Of a stretch of DNA of 64,000 nucleotides, positions 26,901 to 36,479 are shown piece after piece (position 1 is the stretch's first letter; every line of letters starts with the position of its first letter). The DNA comes from Trichopria drosophilae. Taxonomy: Eukaryota > Arthropoda > Insecta > Hymenoptera > Diapriidae. The DNA is taken from assembly GCA_030407085.1 (NCBI GenBank), contig CM059582.1:205312001-205376000 (forward strand). The letters are read 5' to 3'. A model generated the notes under the pieces. It saw only the letters and a program-made list of their open reading frames with translations. It made no database searches and was not told where the DNA came from. Position numbers and translations under genes: made by a program.

Positions 26901-29900
26901 TCGATATTCCGATGATATCATCTCGACTCCGAGATCCGAGATCGATACGATATTCGAGACGAAATTTAGTTTACAATTTTCGAGCTGAGACGATATTTTC
27001 TCCATCTAAAATTTTCTGAGACCAGATGATATTTGACAAAATATTGTCTTGCCTCGTACTTTCTTACAGCAAACTTTCGCAACCTATCAATTTCCATTAG
27101 AAAAATGGTCTTAGAAGTGTTTAAAAATAATAATATGTCATTTACACAAAAGAACTGTTATTTAAAAACAATTGAAAATTCGGAAAAAATTAATCTACAG
27201 TTCATCGGTTTCAAGTTCAAGTTTTCCCTCCCACTAGTGACATTGTCGAGCGAATCTAATTCCCACTAGTAGCCGAACAAAGGGATTCAAAATTTTCCTC
27301 GCTTAAGCACCGATGAAATCAATATGACTACAAATAGATGACGCTGCTTATTCGTAGCGTTAAATTTTTTGACGAGTAACTTCAAAAATTGGTGGGAGTA
27401 GACGCGAAAGAAGAGATGCCACAAATCGAATAGGAGCCATGTCACTAGTGAGAAGGATTCATCATTTGGGTAGTCACTGATGAGAGGGAGCACTGTAGTT
27501 ATTTATTATTTTGTATTCTGTAAAAGTTTCTTGATTTTCAATACTGGACTTTTGAGTTTCTGCTAAGTTCGTTAAGCACTGAAATATAACTAATTTAAAT
27601 AGATAATTAATTAAAAATAATTTTGAATCTGGGAATGATTTAAATATGTAAGGTAAAAGCCGATTTTACATCCATTTTCATCATCTAATTCCTTGTTTAA
27701 GACCAGTTTGATAACGTGACTAAAAAACGTAAATTTCTTGTAAAAGTTATACTTTTTTTTATATATTTATGATAAAAATCAGAAACTTTAAAGAGCAATT
27801 TTTTTGTAATAAATTTTTTTAAATACCTAAAACAATTCGGAAACACATTAAAATTAAATCCTTTTGAATTTCCAGAAAAGTAAAAATTTAACATTGGATA
27901 ATAAAAATTTTTGCAGACTCTGAATAGTTTCTCTTTGCAAAAGAACACAGAAAATTAACGTCACTGTATGAACTATAACAATTGACAGATTCTCCCTTTA
28001 TGGTGGTGAAAATTTTACGAAAATCAAAGGAAATAGTTTCATTGTTATAAATCGCTTTTCCTGCTCATAATTTCCTTTTGAGAAGAAATTAGAAATCCGA
28101 AATTTTTCATCATAAACTGTTCTTAATTAGCAGACGATTTTCACGTTCATAATTAAAAAAACTATGATAAAAAATAATTGTTGACAGAATGTTAACGCCG
28201 TTATAGTAAATTGTATTTTAATCGATTCCCTTTAAACCTGTCGTTAAAGATGGAGTTTAAAAAAAAACGCTTATCGTTGTCATTATGCAGAATGTCAACT
28301 TAAAAAATTAATTATCAATAAAGTGGATCGCCTTACAAGAAAATGGAGCAAAAATAAAATAATTGCAGACAAATTCATTCGATAAAATTGTGTTATACGG
28401 ATAATACGCGTGTAACATTTGCTTCTAGATTTTTCATTATTTATCAACTGTAAATGTTGTATTGCAAGTTTAAAAAGGGTCAGATTCTTTTTTAATTGAC
28501 GAGTACCAAAAGGCGAATTTTATTTAAATTTGGCAAAAAAGTACTCTTAAAATATACTTAGAGCCATTATGGTTAGTTTTCCTTCTCTTGAAATAATATA
28601 AACGTAAGGGCAGAAAGGGCAGAATAAAAAAAAAGAAAAAAAAAACGTACCATATGCATATGAAAATGAGGAATTTTTTGAGACTTTTTGAATGACAGCG
28701 AAACACCACATAAAAGTTATATCATCATTAGAAAATCGATAATAATGAAAAAAAAATTCAATTCTTAATTCTTTCAGAAATTTATTGTGTAATACTTCCA
28801 TGTCTTATCACAATTACTTGTGATAGAACATTTTTCATTAAACTGAATTTCAATAGTAGACATTTGCAAATTTGCAACATCCTTACCGAAATTATTGGTG
28901 TTTATCCGTCATTGTAAATATGAGTAAAGATAAATAAATAAAGAAAGCTGCAGAGCACAAAATGACATTCTGGGCCGAAACCCATTTTCAAAATAGTTAC
29001 ATTTGTAAACGCTAGAGGGATGTTTTCTCCTTTTTCCTTTAATATCAAACCTAATAGTTATCAGTTCCAAAATTTTAAATATAAGTCGATCATAAATTAA
29101 TGTGCTCGACGATGATATCGCAGTTACGTCAGGTTTATTTCTTTCTTTCTTTGTTTATTTACATTTACCTAAAGTAATATTTACATTGACCGATAAACAC
29201 CAAGAATTTCCAACATACAATTCTTACCCAAACAACACAATCCGTCCTGGGATGTCCTGAGGAGCTCCTGAGGACGTCTAAATGTCCGCTTTTGTTCCCC
29301 CTGAGCTCTTCAGGAGCTCCTGAGGACATCCCGGACTGGCTTGTGCTGTTTGGGTACTTTATAAAGAATAATGAATAAATTTTATCTGCATTTGTCGAAT
29401 TGAGTATGCACGTGGTATTTTCTAATTAACTTATATAATTTGCTAAATAATACGGCTGCAATTCTATTTAAAATACACAAACAAATGTTTCCCATGACAG
29501 TTCAAGATAACGTACCAGAATTTATGAAACATAAGCGTACGGATCATTTTAGAATGATTCCAAAGTATTTATCAGATATAATCAATAATTAGACGAAATC
29601 TGTAAAATATTATTACAATATTAAAGAACTTAAAAACGAAAGAAAAAGCATTCTAGATGGAATGAATTTAAGTTATTTTTACTTGGTTTTTCTGATAACC
29701 TAAAAATCATGAACTTTGATAACCACAGAAAAAAATGTACTCTGTACTAAAAACAAATCTTTAATAGTCTATTTGAATAATCATTAAGCCATTAATTATT
29801 GATATCCGTATCTGACTATGTTTGGGTATGTTCTGTCGATTAGCACAGGTTAAAATACGGAAAAACTACAAAAACTTCAACAAAAACTGGATTAGAGTTT

Positions 29901-31348
29901 AAAAATACGATTTTTTTTTTGAGTGATTTCGATTCATCTGAGAAGTAAATGTAAATTTATTAAGCATTTTTTAATAATAGTTGCGAGTTATTGAAAAATC
30001 TCAAAAACCACTAAAAACTCGTTTAAAAATTCAGACGTATTTTTTGTTAAGTAACCCTAAAGATTTCCAATTTCACGATTCTAAAAAGTTTCATGTAAAA
30101 AGAAATTAATCTTCAGGGTAAAAATTATGAGATGTTTGTAATAAAAAATGCATTGAAAAATCAGGTATTGTATCTGCAGAATTTTAAGTTTAATATTATA
30201 GAATAGAAGTTTAATATTGTAACACATAGCACCACAACGAATCTAAGGAGCATATCCAAAAATAGTCAGACATGAACTTTCAGTAATATTTTCTCCAGTT
30301 TTTAGTAAATGGCAAAAAAAAACGTTGTTGAAACCACTTTAAAAAATTATTTTGACAAAGCAAATGAAAAACTAAAAAAAAATCAAAACAAAAACTAAAA
30401 AAAATAAAAAAACTTAAAAAGGGAAATAAATAATAATAAATCTACCTCAACCAAACTTAACCGATCTTAACGTAACTTAACCTAACTTCATTAGCTTAGA
30501 GTGAGAATTTGCTCTCAATAGAATAAATGTAGAGACTCTTTATGAGAAGGTTGAATTATCTGTTTTAAACGAGCGAAAATTCTTTTTTAAAGAGTGAGAA
30601 CTCAAATATTTTCTTCACTTTTCTTCACAATTTGAGCTTAACCCCAATATTCTGATAGCTGAAAAAAAACTGATAAAAGTAAATGTTTCTCTTTTTTTTT
30701 GCATCAATAATTTTCGTTATTTTTACAAATCCTCGTATTTTTGAAAAATAATTTTGAAAAAATCAACGTCCATAGTTTATTTATGAAAATACTAATTACA
30801 AGTTTTGTTGTTAATTTAAAATGAAAAATACATAATTTTAGTTAAAAATCGAGTATTTTCTGCGAAAGAATGGTGCAAAAACGTGTTTTTTTATGTAAAT
30901 TTCCAAAGAAAACATACAAAATCTAATTTTTTACGTTTCTGAGTGTTGGGATGTATGGAGCATACCCTGAAACGTCTAAAACAAATTCTGCCAAATTAAA
31001 CTGTGGATTTCCTTAAAAAATGTTATCTTAAAATCATTGTCCAAATTTTTGATAATCAGACATTATTAAGTTAATTTCTTCACTTAAGAAAAATTGATTA
31101 AGATCATCATCAACTAATGAAAATAGTTATTTGATTGTAGTAAATACATGTTAACTACAATGGTTTACTTCTTAAATAAATGTTTTATTAAACCTATTAT
31201 AGAAAATGGCAGTATAATTTTCTGACTAACTTACTTCATTGTTATTGTCGTTGAATTCATCCAATGATATTTCAGTTTTCGTACACCCGTGACCATTCTG
31301 TTGAATTTTCACCTTCGAAACGTCTGTGCCATTGTCCGTGATCGCCAT
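8808..31348 (-). CDS. Monocarboxylate transporter-like protein (SLC16 family, MFS), 11 coding exons, complete, 672 aa
   Basis: Predicted plasma-membrane carrier for monocarboxylates or related small organic acids. I joined eleven minus-strand exons: 31348-31235, 26550-26346, 21327-21187, 20809-20621, 20226-19977, 19478-19280, 15981-15805, 10595-10373, 9870-9631, 9328-9203 and 8962-8808. All have AG/GT borders, all phases match, and the total is 2019 nt (672 codons plus TGA). The SLC16 signature DGGWGW lies at residues 49-54 in TM1. The second family motif, YFEKWRALATG, lies near 172-182. Six membrane segments come before a long hydrophilic loop (about 230-470), and six follow. The loop holds the block RPFYRDDIFYGGSL, which I recall from insect members. 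By eye, MCT1 Lys38 and the TM8 Asp are replaced (Asp by N523), while the TM8 Arg is kept as R527. This points to an orphan insect MCT rather than an MCT1-4 type proton-lactate carrier. The substrate cannot be read from sequence. The 5' untranslated exon is not identified. Confidence 0.94.
9203..9328 (-). CDS. MCT coding exon 10 (TM11)
   Basis: Residues 580-621, phase 1 in and out. The acceptor is TGTGCAG. The donor GTGATT is the weakest of the gene. It encodes FASLRSILVVDLMGLQKLTN, then AFGLLLLFQGVGAAIGTPIS, typical of the last third of SLC16 proteins. It is clearly richer in GC than its introns. Confidence 0.92.
9631..9870 (-). CDS. MCT coding exon 9 (TM8 to TM10)
   Basis: Residues 500-579, phase 1 in and out. 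The acceptor is ATTTTAG and the donor GTAAGT. It begins DRAKKAGMDHSAAMFLISV. TM8 holds IGIGNTIGRVLLG: N523 sits where MCT1 has its proton-coupling Asp, and R527 where MCT1 has its substrate-binding Arg (alignment by eye). Confidence 0.92.
10373..10595 (-). CDS. MCT coding exon 8 (loop end and TM7)
   Basis: Residues 426-499, phase 0 in and phase 1 out. The acceptor TTTTAG at 10596 keeps the frame; a second AG eleven bases downstream would break it. It encodes GYHMSVTRLPTAQDIAEEES, a CYLCPESVRRTL segment and TM7 (SPSFLILAISGGLTMIGFY). The donor is GTAAAT. Confidence 0.92.
10950..11115. repeat. Dispersed repeat with TTTACTCCCT...GCGGGAACAAAATAG
   Basis: Located in MCT intron 7. The order ACTCCCTACGTCGCGGGAAC, CAAAATAG, TTCTCTCCCTAG, GCAAAATA-like recurs at 25020-25180. 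No open frame and no obvious ends. Confidence 0.6.
11476..12454. mobile_element. 979-bp fold-back element, CACAGG ends, TAA target duplication (copy A)
   Basis: It begins CACAGG, ends CCTGTG and is flanked by TAA on both sides (11473-11475, 12455-12457). The outer 200-250 bp of each end are long imperfect inverted repeats sharing GGGAAGCTTCGG-like, GTAGAATCCGA and CACGTCATGATTTTGAGATA-like stretches. The middle is AT-rich and non-coding. A second copy of almost the same length is at 54910-55895. It lies in MCT intron 7. Confidence 0.8.
12455..15804. other. Rest of MCT intron 7, AT-rich, nothing recognised
   Basis: Only short AT-driven frames. No exon candidate that would fit the phases of the flanking MCT exons. 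Confidence 0.55.
15805..15981 (-). CDS. MCT coding exon 7 (conserved loop block)
   Basis: 59 codons (residues 367-425), phase 0 in and out, with acceptor TTTTTCAG and donor GTAAGA. Basic and Ser-rich at first (ARRHTISCRRARAESV), then RPFYRDDIFYGGSLNRLPHY, a block I recall as conserved in insect transporters of this type. The flanking introns are 3.3 and 5.2 kb and contain transposons. Confidence 0.9.
16502..16786. mobile_element. 285-bp MITE, TA duplication, carrying an 18-bp minisatellite
   Basis: The ends are CACAGAAAAAAATAGTTTGG and the inverse of CACGGAAAAAAAATGTTTGG, flanked by TA on both sides (16500-16501, 16787-16788). This CAC(A/G)GAAAAA terminus is shared with the elements at 52324 and, in part, 57627. 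Located in MCT intron 6. Confidence 0.8.
16541..16657. repeat. 18-bp minisatellite, six units plus a partial
   Basis: The unit TGTGCTCAACAACTGCTT is repeated head to tail with few changes, inside the MITE. Being a multiple of three, it yields long open frames on both strands (hexapeptide repeats such as VVEHKA) that are not genes. Confidence 0.95.
17026..17205. repeat. Low-complexity block with AGGAAGATTCCT-type palindromes
   Basis: AGGAAGATTCCT near 17050 and the inverse TAGGAATCTTCC near 17180 frame a block with several GGAAGCTTC-like motifs. Possibly an old inverted-repeat element. Located in MCT intron 6. Confidence 0.35.
17572..18635. mobile_element. 1064-bp inverted-repeat element carrying a two-exon open reading frame
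   Basis: It starts ATGGGCTACTTGCATCAAAA and ends with the inverse of the same sequence, with TA on both sides (17570-17571, 18636-18637). Inside is a spliced plus-strand frame (see 17870-18391). A perfect TGACGTCA sits at 18453-18460. No transposase is present, so it is non-autonomous. It lies in MCT intron 6 on the opposite strand to the gene frame it carries. Confidence 0.8.
17870..18391 (+). CDS. Two-exon 96-aa ORF resembling the N-terminus of insect SWIM/YqaJ-type proteins
   Basis: Exon 1 is 17870-18003 (ATG to donor AG/GTAATT) and exon 2 is 18235-18391 (acceptor TTGTAG to TGA). The phases fit. It reads SDNLPTINIFMVTDFFKNN, then FNVAESRGVKTD and SKRENYGDSAVGYVELCREN, then RERGCPEHSVRQKPYFV. 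From memory, YGDSAVGYV...CPEH...YFV resembles the N-terminal part of multi-copy insect proteins with a SWIM zinc finger and a YqaJ-like nuclease domain. Here it stops at ILEFN, before any zinc finger or nuclease, so it is a captured or truncated piece. Whether it is expressed is unknown. Confidence 0.5.
19280..19478 (-). CDS. MCT coding exon 6 (central loop, tandem CAG acceptor)
   Basis: Residues about 300-366, phase 2 in and phase 0 out. It encodes RSLHSLHKVQDLETLEMKLG, then LSVPIYPDLGVVNTEEMKS, an acidic cytosolic loop region. The frame is fixed by both neighbours; the other long open frame here is a shadow. The acceptor is CACAGCAGCAG, so splicing 3 or 6 bases downstream is also possible. 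The donor is GTGAGT. Confidence 0.88.
19680..19800. repeat. TGATCAGG-rich palindromic stretch in MCT intron 5
   Basis: TTGATCAGGCCCTGATCAG, TTTGATCATC, CTGATCAGGACCAGATCAA: GATC palindromes packed into about 120 bp of a 498-bp intron. Probably a small MITE or its remnant. Confidence 0.45.
19977..20226 (-). CDS. MCT coding exon 5 (end of TM6, start of central loop)
   Basis: Residues about 217-299, phase 1 in and phase 2 out. The acceptor is TTTCGCAG and the donor GTAATG. TM6 ends at FGAMFRPLKP. The rest is a Ser/Thr/Asn-rich hydrophilic loop with SLHASQPITNRFFGT. The donor lies two bases into the last lysine codon; reading through it would stop at once at TAA. Confidence 0.9.
20621..20809 (-). 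CDS. MCT coding exon 4 (TM4 to TM6, second family motif)
   Basis: Residues about 154-216, phase 1 in and out. The acceptor is GATAATAG and the donor GTAAGT. It contains GGIGAGLIYVPAV (TM4), then FYFEKWRALATGISVCGSG, which matches the second conserved SLC16 motif around the TM4-TM5 loop, then GYFGWRNALLI. The intron upstream is only 377 bp. Confidence 0.94.
21187..21327 (-). CDS. MCT coding exon 3 (TM3 to TM4)
   Basis: Residues about 107-153, phase 1 in and phase 1 out. The acceptor is TTTCAG and the donor GTGAGT. It encodes GPFVSALANRYGFRLV, the typical loop with NRYGFR after TM2, then TM3 and the start of TM4 (ITYGILG). It completes the glycine codon split from exon 2. Confidence 0.93.
21328..25015. 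other. Most of MCT intron 2, AT-rich, nothing recognised
   Basis: Frames at 21304-21618 and 23386-23571 are AT-driven and show no protein pattern. Confidence 0.55.
25016..25320. repeat. Second copy of the dispersed CTCCCT/GCGGGA/CAAAATAG repeat
   Basis: The unit (GCGCAAAGT, TTTGCTCCCTTT, TTGCGGGATCAAAATAG, TTCTCTCCCTAGTGAGCAAA) is followed by a partial second unit (GCGCAAAATATT, CTATATCGCGGGA). It matches 10950-11115. It lies in MCT intron 2. Confidence 0.6.
25321..26345. other. Remainder of MCT intron 2, nothing recognised
   Basis: AT-rich, with one slightly GC-richer patch near 25980-26060. No exon fits the frame. Confidence 0.5.
26346..26550 (-). CDS. MCT coding exon 2 (TM1 and signature)
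   Basis: Residues 39-106. The acceptor is GAAACAG and the donor GTCAGT; it ends in phase 1. It carries VVPPDGGWGWVIVAASF, the SLC16 signature at the start of TM1, and then TM2. The position of MCT1 Lys38 appears to be a Phe in the stretch DGIMFSFGVF. Confidence 0.93.
27228..27455. mobile_element. Possible short inverted-repeat element in MCT intron 1
   Basis: CTCCCACTAGTGACATTG at the left and the inverse of CTTCTCACTAGTGACATG at the right bound a GC-richer 228-bp block. Target duplications are not clear. Confidence 0.35.
29227..29354. mobile_element. 128-bp palindromic MITE, CCCAAACAACACA ends (copy 1)
   Basis: It begins CCCAAACAACACAATCC, ends GTGCTGTTTGGG and is flanked by TA on both sides. 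The core repeats GATGTCCTGAGGAGCTCCTG in direct and inverse form. A second copy is at 62573-62671. It lies in MCT intron 1. Confidence 0.75.
29355..31234. other. End of MCT intron 1, nothing recognised
   Basis: AT-rich with A/T homopolymer patches (for example 30310-30430). No exon candidate. Confidence 0.5.
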
Positions 31349-31364
31349 ATCGGCGGCGATTCGT
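31235..31364 (-). CDS. MCT exon with start codon (coding exon 1)
   Basis: The ATG is at 31348-31346 with G at -3, a good context. Sixteen untranslated bases separate it from a clear acceptor (pyrimidine-rich, TTTACAG), so an upstream non-coding exon must exist. It encodes 38 hydrophilic residues beginning MAITDNGTDVSKVKIQQ and ending DNNNE, the cytosolic N-terminus. The donor is GTAAGT and the phase is 0. The following intron is 4684 bp. Confidence 0.85.
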
Positions 31365-31989
31365 CTGTAAAGAAAGAATCCAAATATAAATAAAAAATAA
31401 AATGTTTACCTTCCACAAATAACAATAGAAATAAACAATACTATCTATAACAGAAATATAACATTTTTCAGAATAAATAGATAATTCTCTTTGATGAAAT
31501 TTGCACAATGAAACTCCTCGACATTGCATTTGCCGGGAGTATCTTTAAAAAAGTTATCGTAAGTCGGTTATGAAATTTATAATAAGGGGATAATTGTTTT
31601 TTTAATTTATCAACGATTTCTTCATGCTAATTGTACGGAAACTGTTGTTGATATTTTGTTAATTCTTGAAAGTTTTCCGTTGATTTGCGGTGGAGGATTG
31701 AATGAAACAAGTCGTTCGTAATTCGTAGATAATTAATACTCTTGATTACGTTTAAAGATTAATCGAATTAGAGACAACGAAAGAATGCGTCGAATGTCGA
31801 ATGAAAGAATCGAAAAACTTTTTTTTTATTCATTAAATATTTCAGGCCGTTTGGCTCATTTCAGCTCCTGTTTCGACTAAAACAAGTTATTGTCATGTTG
31901 AGCATAGTAAACATCAGTAATATATATCGACTATGTAGTATCTCTAGTTTAACATAATAAAAATATGCGGTGAGAACTCGAGATAGCAA

Positions 31990-32360
31990 GATGTGAGTCT
32001 CACGTTGTCCTCATGTTTGAGATATCACCTATGAGTGTTTTAGTGAATGCATATGAGAGTTCAGGAATTCAAAAAATATACGGGATTGGACTGCGCATGC
32101 GCGAAAAATCTCCACTTCTACGCACATATGAGACTTTTGTGATATTTGTAATGATTGGCTAATAGTCTTGGTGGGCAACCAATCAGCGTCGGGTGGAACC
32201 CCTGTGCGGCAAGAAGTTAGTGGTTTGCGCATGCGCAAATTGTTCAATAAGGCAAGACTCATAAGTGAGTGACGATCGTCATCTAATTGGAGGACACAGA
32301 TAGGACTCACATGGAGCGCAGACGTGCGCTTTAATCTCATTTGTGAGTTCCATTATACAC
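31990..32360. promoter_or_regulatory. Symmetric block with two TGCGCATGCGC sites and facing CCAAT boxes (promoter-like or MITE)
   Basis: TGCGCATGCGC palindromes lie at 32092-32103 and 32226-32237. Between them are ATTGGCT (near 32154) and CCAATCA (near 32179) facing each other. The order is therefore palindrome, ATTGG, CCAAT, palindrome, centred near 32165. TGCGCATGCGC is the known NRF-1/Erect wing motif, and CCAAT binds NF-Y. The block starts about 0.6 kb upstream of the first MCT coding exon. Motifs like GTGAGT and ACTCAC recur through the flanks in both orientations, so a palindromic transposon is an equally good reading. Confidence 0.4.
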
Positions 32361-32399
32361 CTTATGTGAACTCACATTGATATCTGGAAATTTATTCGG

Positions 32400-34770
32400 T
32401 TCTAGTAATAATTCTATTACACCTGTGAAAATTAAAAACTATGATTCCTTATAATGTGATACATTTGTTAAAAGAAGCTATTAATTATGCTACTAATTAA
32501 ACAATGATATAATTAAAAATACATATTATACAGATCATAATAAGATTTGTTGATCTTTAGAGATGTCAATAAAATATGATCAAACCGAAGATATAAATTA
32601 CTTAATACTGCGTATTTTGACAGAAGAATAATTATTTCTTTATTATTTGAACTTTGTTTATTAACACAATATTTATAACAATACTTGAACAATGGAACTT
32701 TTAAAAAATCAACCTATATTCTTAAAACATACCATACTTTCAATATGGTAAACTGAAAAATATTGTCAAGGAAATGTTATGTAAGTAGCCGTTATTGAAG
32801 ATAAACGACAAGTTTTTTTAATTCATGATGTAATTTACTGTTTATTTTTCAATTATTAATTTTACTCTTGGAAAATATTTTAAAAAGTCTAATAATTATT
32901 ACCAAAAATTGCACTAGAAAAAGTTCCCGAGATATTTCGAAAAAACCTATATTTTCTGGAACCAACTATCGGTAAGTAATTCGATTTGAATTTAGCGTCT
33001 TATAATATAAAAACTGTTTGATATCGTATATTTTTCTTTAAACACCGAAATGATGACAAGATTATTTTTATCTGGGACTGAAAGCTCTTTGCAAACATAA
33101 TATGCCCGAAGCAAAGCCCCTCTTGTTTAATAATTAACATTACCGGAAGATTTGCATATAATGAATTCCTAAATAATTTATTGAAATTACCAAATATTAT
33201 TGCTAAATACTCTACATCTAAAGGAAGGGAGGGTTGTATCGCTGAGTGCGGTAATATTTTTTTTTATTTTTACTGAATTACTTTATACCAACATGTCATT
33301 AAAAAATTTTAATTAATTATTGCAAAAAGTTTATTTAAAAAAATCGTTGTAGCGTACATTTGAATAACTGTCTCTAATGAAAAAAGAATGAAAATATAGG
33401 CTTTTGGTACTTTTACCATGAAGGTATTGCACGAATCATTGCCATGTAGCTGAACGGCTGTTTTGCAGACTGATTTTGTTACAAGATTTTTGTATTTACA
33501 TCAATCAAGAAGAATATTTAATTTATAATTCACTTCCTGGCGATTATTAACCCTAAAGGAAGTGTACACTGGTTTAATATCGATGTAAATTCCAGAACTC
33601 TTTTTTTTTAATTCCGGGCGCAAAATCCAATGTTGCACTTTGTGTTTAGTGCGCGAAGTGCTTGATTACTACACTGTACTTTGCAGACAAGCTGGTCGAA
33701 AAATGTATCTCACGAAGTCATAAAAATGGCATGAGATACCTATGCGAAGTAACTTGCTCGTTTCTACCGGGCGCAAATCGCCTACTTCCCGCCAATGTAT
33801 CGTAATGTACTATTTTGTGACTTTCTATGAGTTCAAATCAGCAAAATAAATAAATAATTTGAAAAAATGATATGTTATTTAGTTCATCCCTTTTAAAAAC
33901 ACATTTTGGATTCGTTTCTTCATTTTTGTTCCAAATAGTTGGTAATATCTAAGGCTTCAGCAGGAGCTGATAAAGTGATCTGCCTATCACTATATACTGA
34001 CGACACAACATCTAAACAATGTGTGAACGACCCATAATATTGAAGAGGTTCGTGACCGTCGTCGCGTCGGCAAGTGCAAGAGACGAAGGTAAAGGTCGGG
34101 ATGGAATTTCGGACCGAAGGTCGCTCCAATTTATTTTTCCCGTGCCGGCAGACTCAAGGCATATAGCTGTTGACGAGGTTACGAGCTCTTTACGAACAAT
34201 CGACTAATACGCGCAAATAAAGGGGACTGAATTGCTAGGAAGTCTCGATAGATTCTTGGAAAAGTGGCTGCTGAGGAACATGAGAAAAAATTAAGCGATG
34301 GATAAGTTATAGGCTACTGTGGCAATAGAACTCACTTTTCAACACGAATTTTGCTTATTTTGGTTGGAAGTTTAGTTCAGCAGATATTCAAAAAGAGTTC
34401 ATAATGCACTGTAAGTAATATAAGAAATTAAAACTAAGAGTAATCTTTAAAAATGTTAAGATGGTATAATATTTTGCGCACCCTTAAGAAGTCTTGAAAT
34501 TTGTTCAAGTTCTTAAAGCGATCCTTAAGAAGATATTTTAAGATTTATTCTCATTATAAGATAAATAATGGAAAAATAAAATTGCAAAGATTTATTGTTA
34601 TAAGTATACAGAGGAAATAAAAACAATAATCAAGGATGATGTAGGCGGCCTTGAAGAAATTCAGATTGAAAAACTGTGAACTGTTTTCCCAAAGTGGATC
34701 AACCAAAATGAGATTAATTTAAGATATCCAAAATAAATTCTCTTCAAGATTAACATTTTAAACCTTTGCG
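32400..34770. other. AT-rich stretch upstream of the MCT coding region
   Basis: Mostly featureless. A patch at 33950-34220 is richer in GC and CpG (GTCGTCGCGTCGGC) with short frames on both strands. It could hold an untranslated exon or a regulatory element, but no clear splice signals support that. Confidence 0.4.
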
Positions 34771-34779
34771 GCACACATT

Positions 34780-35260
34780 TTTCTGATGAACCATTTTTCA
34801 TCAAACTGGGTTCTCCCAGTTGAAGTTGCTGATTACGAATCTGAACTCAGATTTTGAAAATTCAAAATCTGAAAACTAAAATTTTTATATCTCAGCTCAG
34901 ATTCGTAATTAGCGGCCCCAAAAACCCCCTAGCACCTATTTTCATCGAGATCAAGTAACTTTTTACATTTTTGGCCATCATGATTCCACCATTTTATATT
35001 TTCAAAATCTTAGTGCAGATTAGTAATCAGCGACCACAAAAACCCCCAAGTACCCAGTTTCATCTTGATTCAGTATGTTTTTGAATTTTGGTTTGCCATA
35101 TTGGATCCGATATTTTGAATTTCCAAAATCAGAGTTCAAATTCGAAATCAGCGAACTCACCCCCCCCCCCCAAGCGTTCAGTTTCATCTCTATCCAATTG
35201 AATATGTGCTAGCGACTGAATTGTTTCTATACAAACTACCATTTTTTCAAAATGTGGGAA
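34780..35260. repeat. About 120-bp-unit repeat, locus 1
   Basis: Three units carry GCCATATTGGATCCG or variants (34973, 35094), CATTTTGAATTTTCAAAA-like sequence and CAGCGACC-CAAAAACCCCC (34914, 35030, 35150). The last unit has a run of 12 C. The same unit recurs near 55312, 58431, 61420 and 62950. Confidence 0.75.
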
Positions 35261-36218
35261 ACTTCGTATTTTTTAGATATTGGATAAAGTCATTTTGGGT
35301 TTTCCAAAATTTAAAATTGCAGATCTAAGATGATGAATAAAAATTTAAACGAAAAGGGATTTTTTGTAGGCAAAGTATTAATAAAAACAAAAATAGTCGT
35401 CTACAAAAAAAGAACAGTTTCGTAAATTTAAATTTAAAATGTTTGACGTAGTCATATGTTTATAAAAGTTAAATATAGTGTAGAAAAAATTACCCCCTTT
35501 GATATTTTAAATATAAAGTGGTCAAAATGAAAGGTGATGCCTCCCCTTAATGTTTATAATCGCCAGAAAGATTCCATGGAAAATTCTGACCGACTGTTTT
35601 CGATCGGAACGAAGTCAATGGCACGTCTGAAGAAAATTACTAGATCAGAGATAGAGTAACGTTCGATGAACCGTAGAATGCTTTTGCGTATACACACTGG
35701 TATATCCTCGATTCATTTGCTGGGGAATCCTCAAAAGTGCCATCTCAGATCAGGGTTCGACCAAACCTTATCAACGCCCACGCAAAATGGCCTGTCTCGA
35801 ATCAATCTACGCTTATATTACACGCATGTACTTACTAATGATCACAAGTTCATGCCTTGATCTTTTTCATAACCCACTTGTATAGACTATGCTCCTTTCA
35901 AAAGAATTATCTAATTGAGTATGCATTCTAAGGTATCAAAATTACGTAAAATTTAATCGAACTAGTTCGACGCCTTTTGATATTTGGCAATAGGTGACGA
36001 AAAAAGTTACTGCATCCCTTCAAAGAAACCATTCGTATGCGTTAGTGGATCTTGAATGTTACATCACACGTGGGCCATTGGGTGAAGGAGTTAGAAATTT
36101 ACTCCTTGGTTCCATCTTAAATTAACGCGCAAGACTTACTTCACCTTAGTTGGTACATTTCCCTTAATTTATAATTAAAAATTTCTTGGCAGATATACGA
36201 ATGGAATTGCTGGAATTA

Positions 36219-36474
36219 CAGTAGAGTCCCTGTATATTTGCCCGCTTGGTTCCGCGCCTTCCCCTCCCGTCTTCTTATATTTGTCAAAAGAAGGGGAGCG
36301 CCGCTTCTCCCACTCTCCTCAGTCGCGTTACGTCACAGCAGGCCCTTCCTGAGGCCCCAGCGGACAAGGTGGGGGAAAAAGAGAGTGCCAACAAGACAAA
36401 CATAACGAGACGGAACTGGGAAAAAATGCTGGGACATAAATATAGCGAGACGCCAATATACCGGGACTGTACTG
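36219..36474. mobile_element. 256-bp pogo-like MITE
   Basis: It begins CAGTAGAGTCCCTGTATATT and ends with the inverse of CAGTACAGTCCCGGTATATT, flanked by TA on both sides (36217-36218, 36475-36476). The CAGTANAGTCCC terminus with TA duplication is typical of pogo-type Tc1/mariner elements. The GC-richer interior gives a 110-codon frame that is not a gene. Confidence 0.8.
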
Positions 36475-36479
36475 TAGTA

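Noticed and set aside
33920..34207. GC-richer patch with frames on both strands
   Set aside because: No convincing start, splice sites or family similarity. Mentioned only as a possible regulatory or untranslated region.
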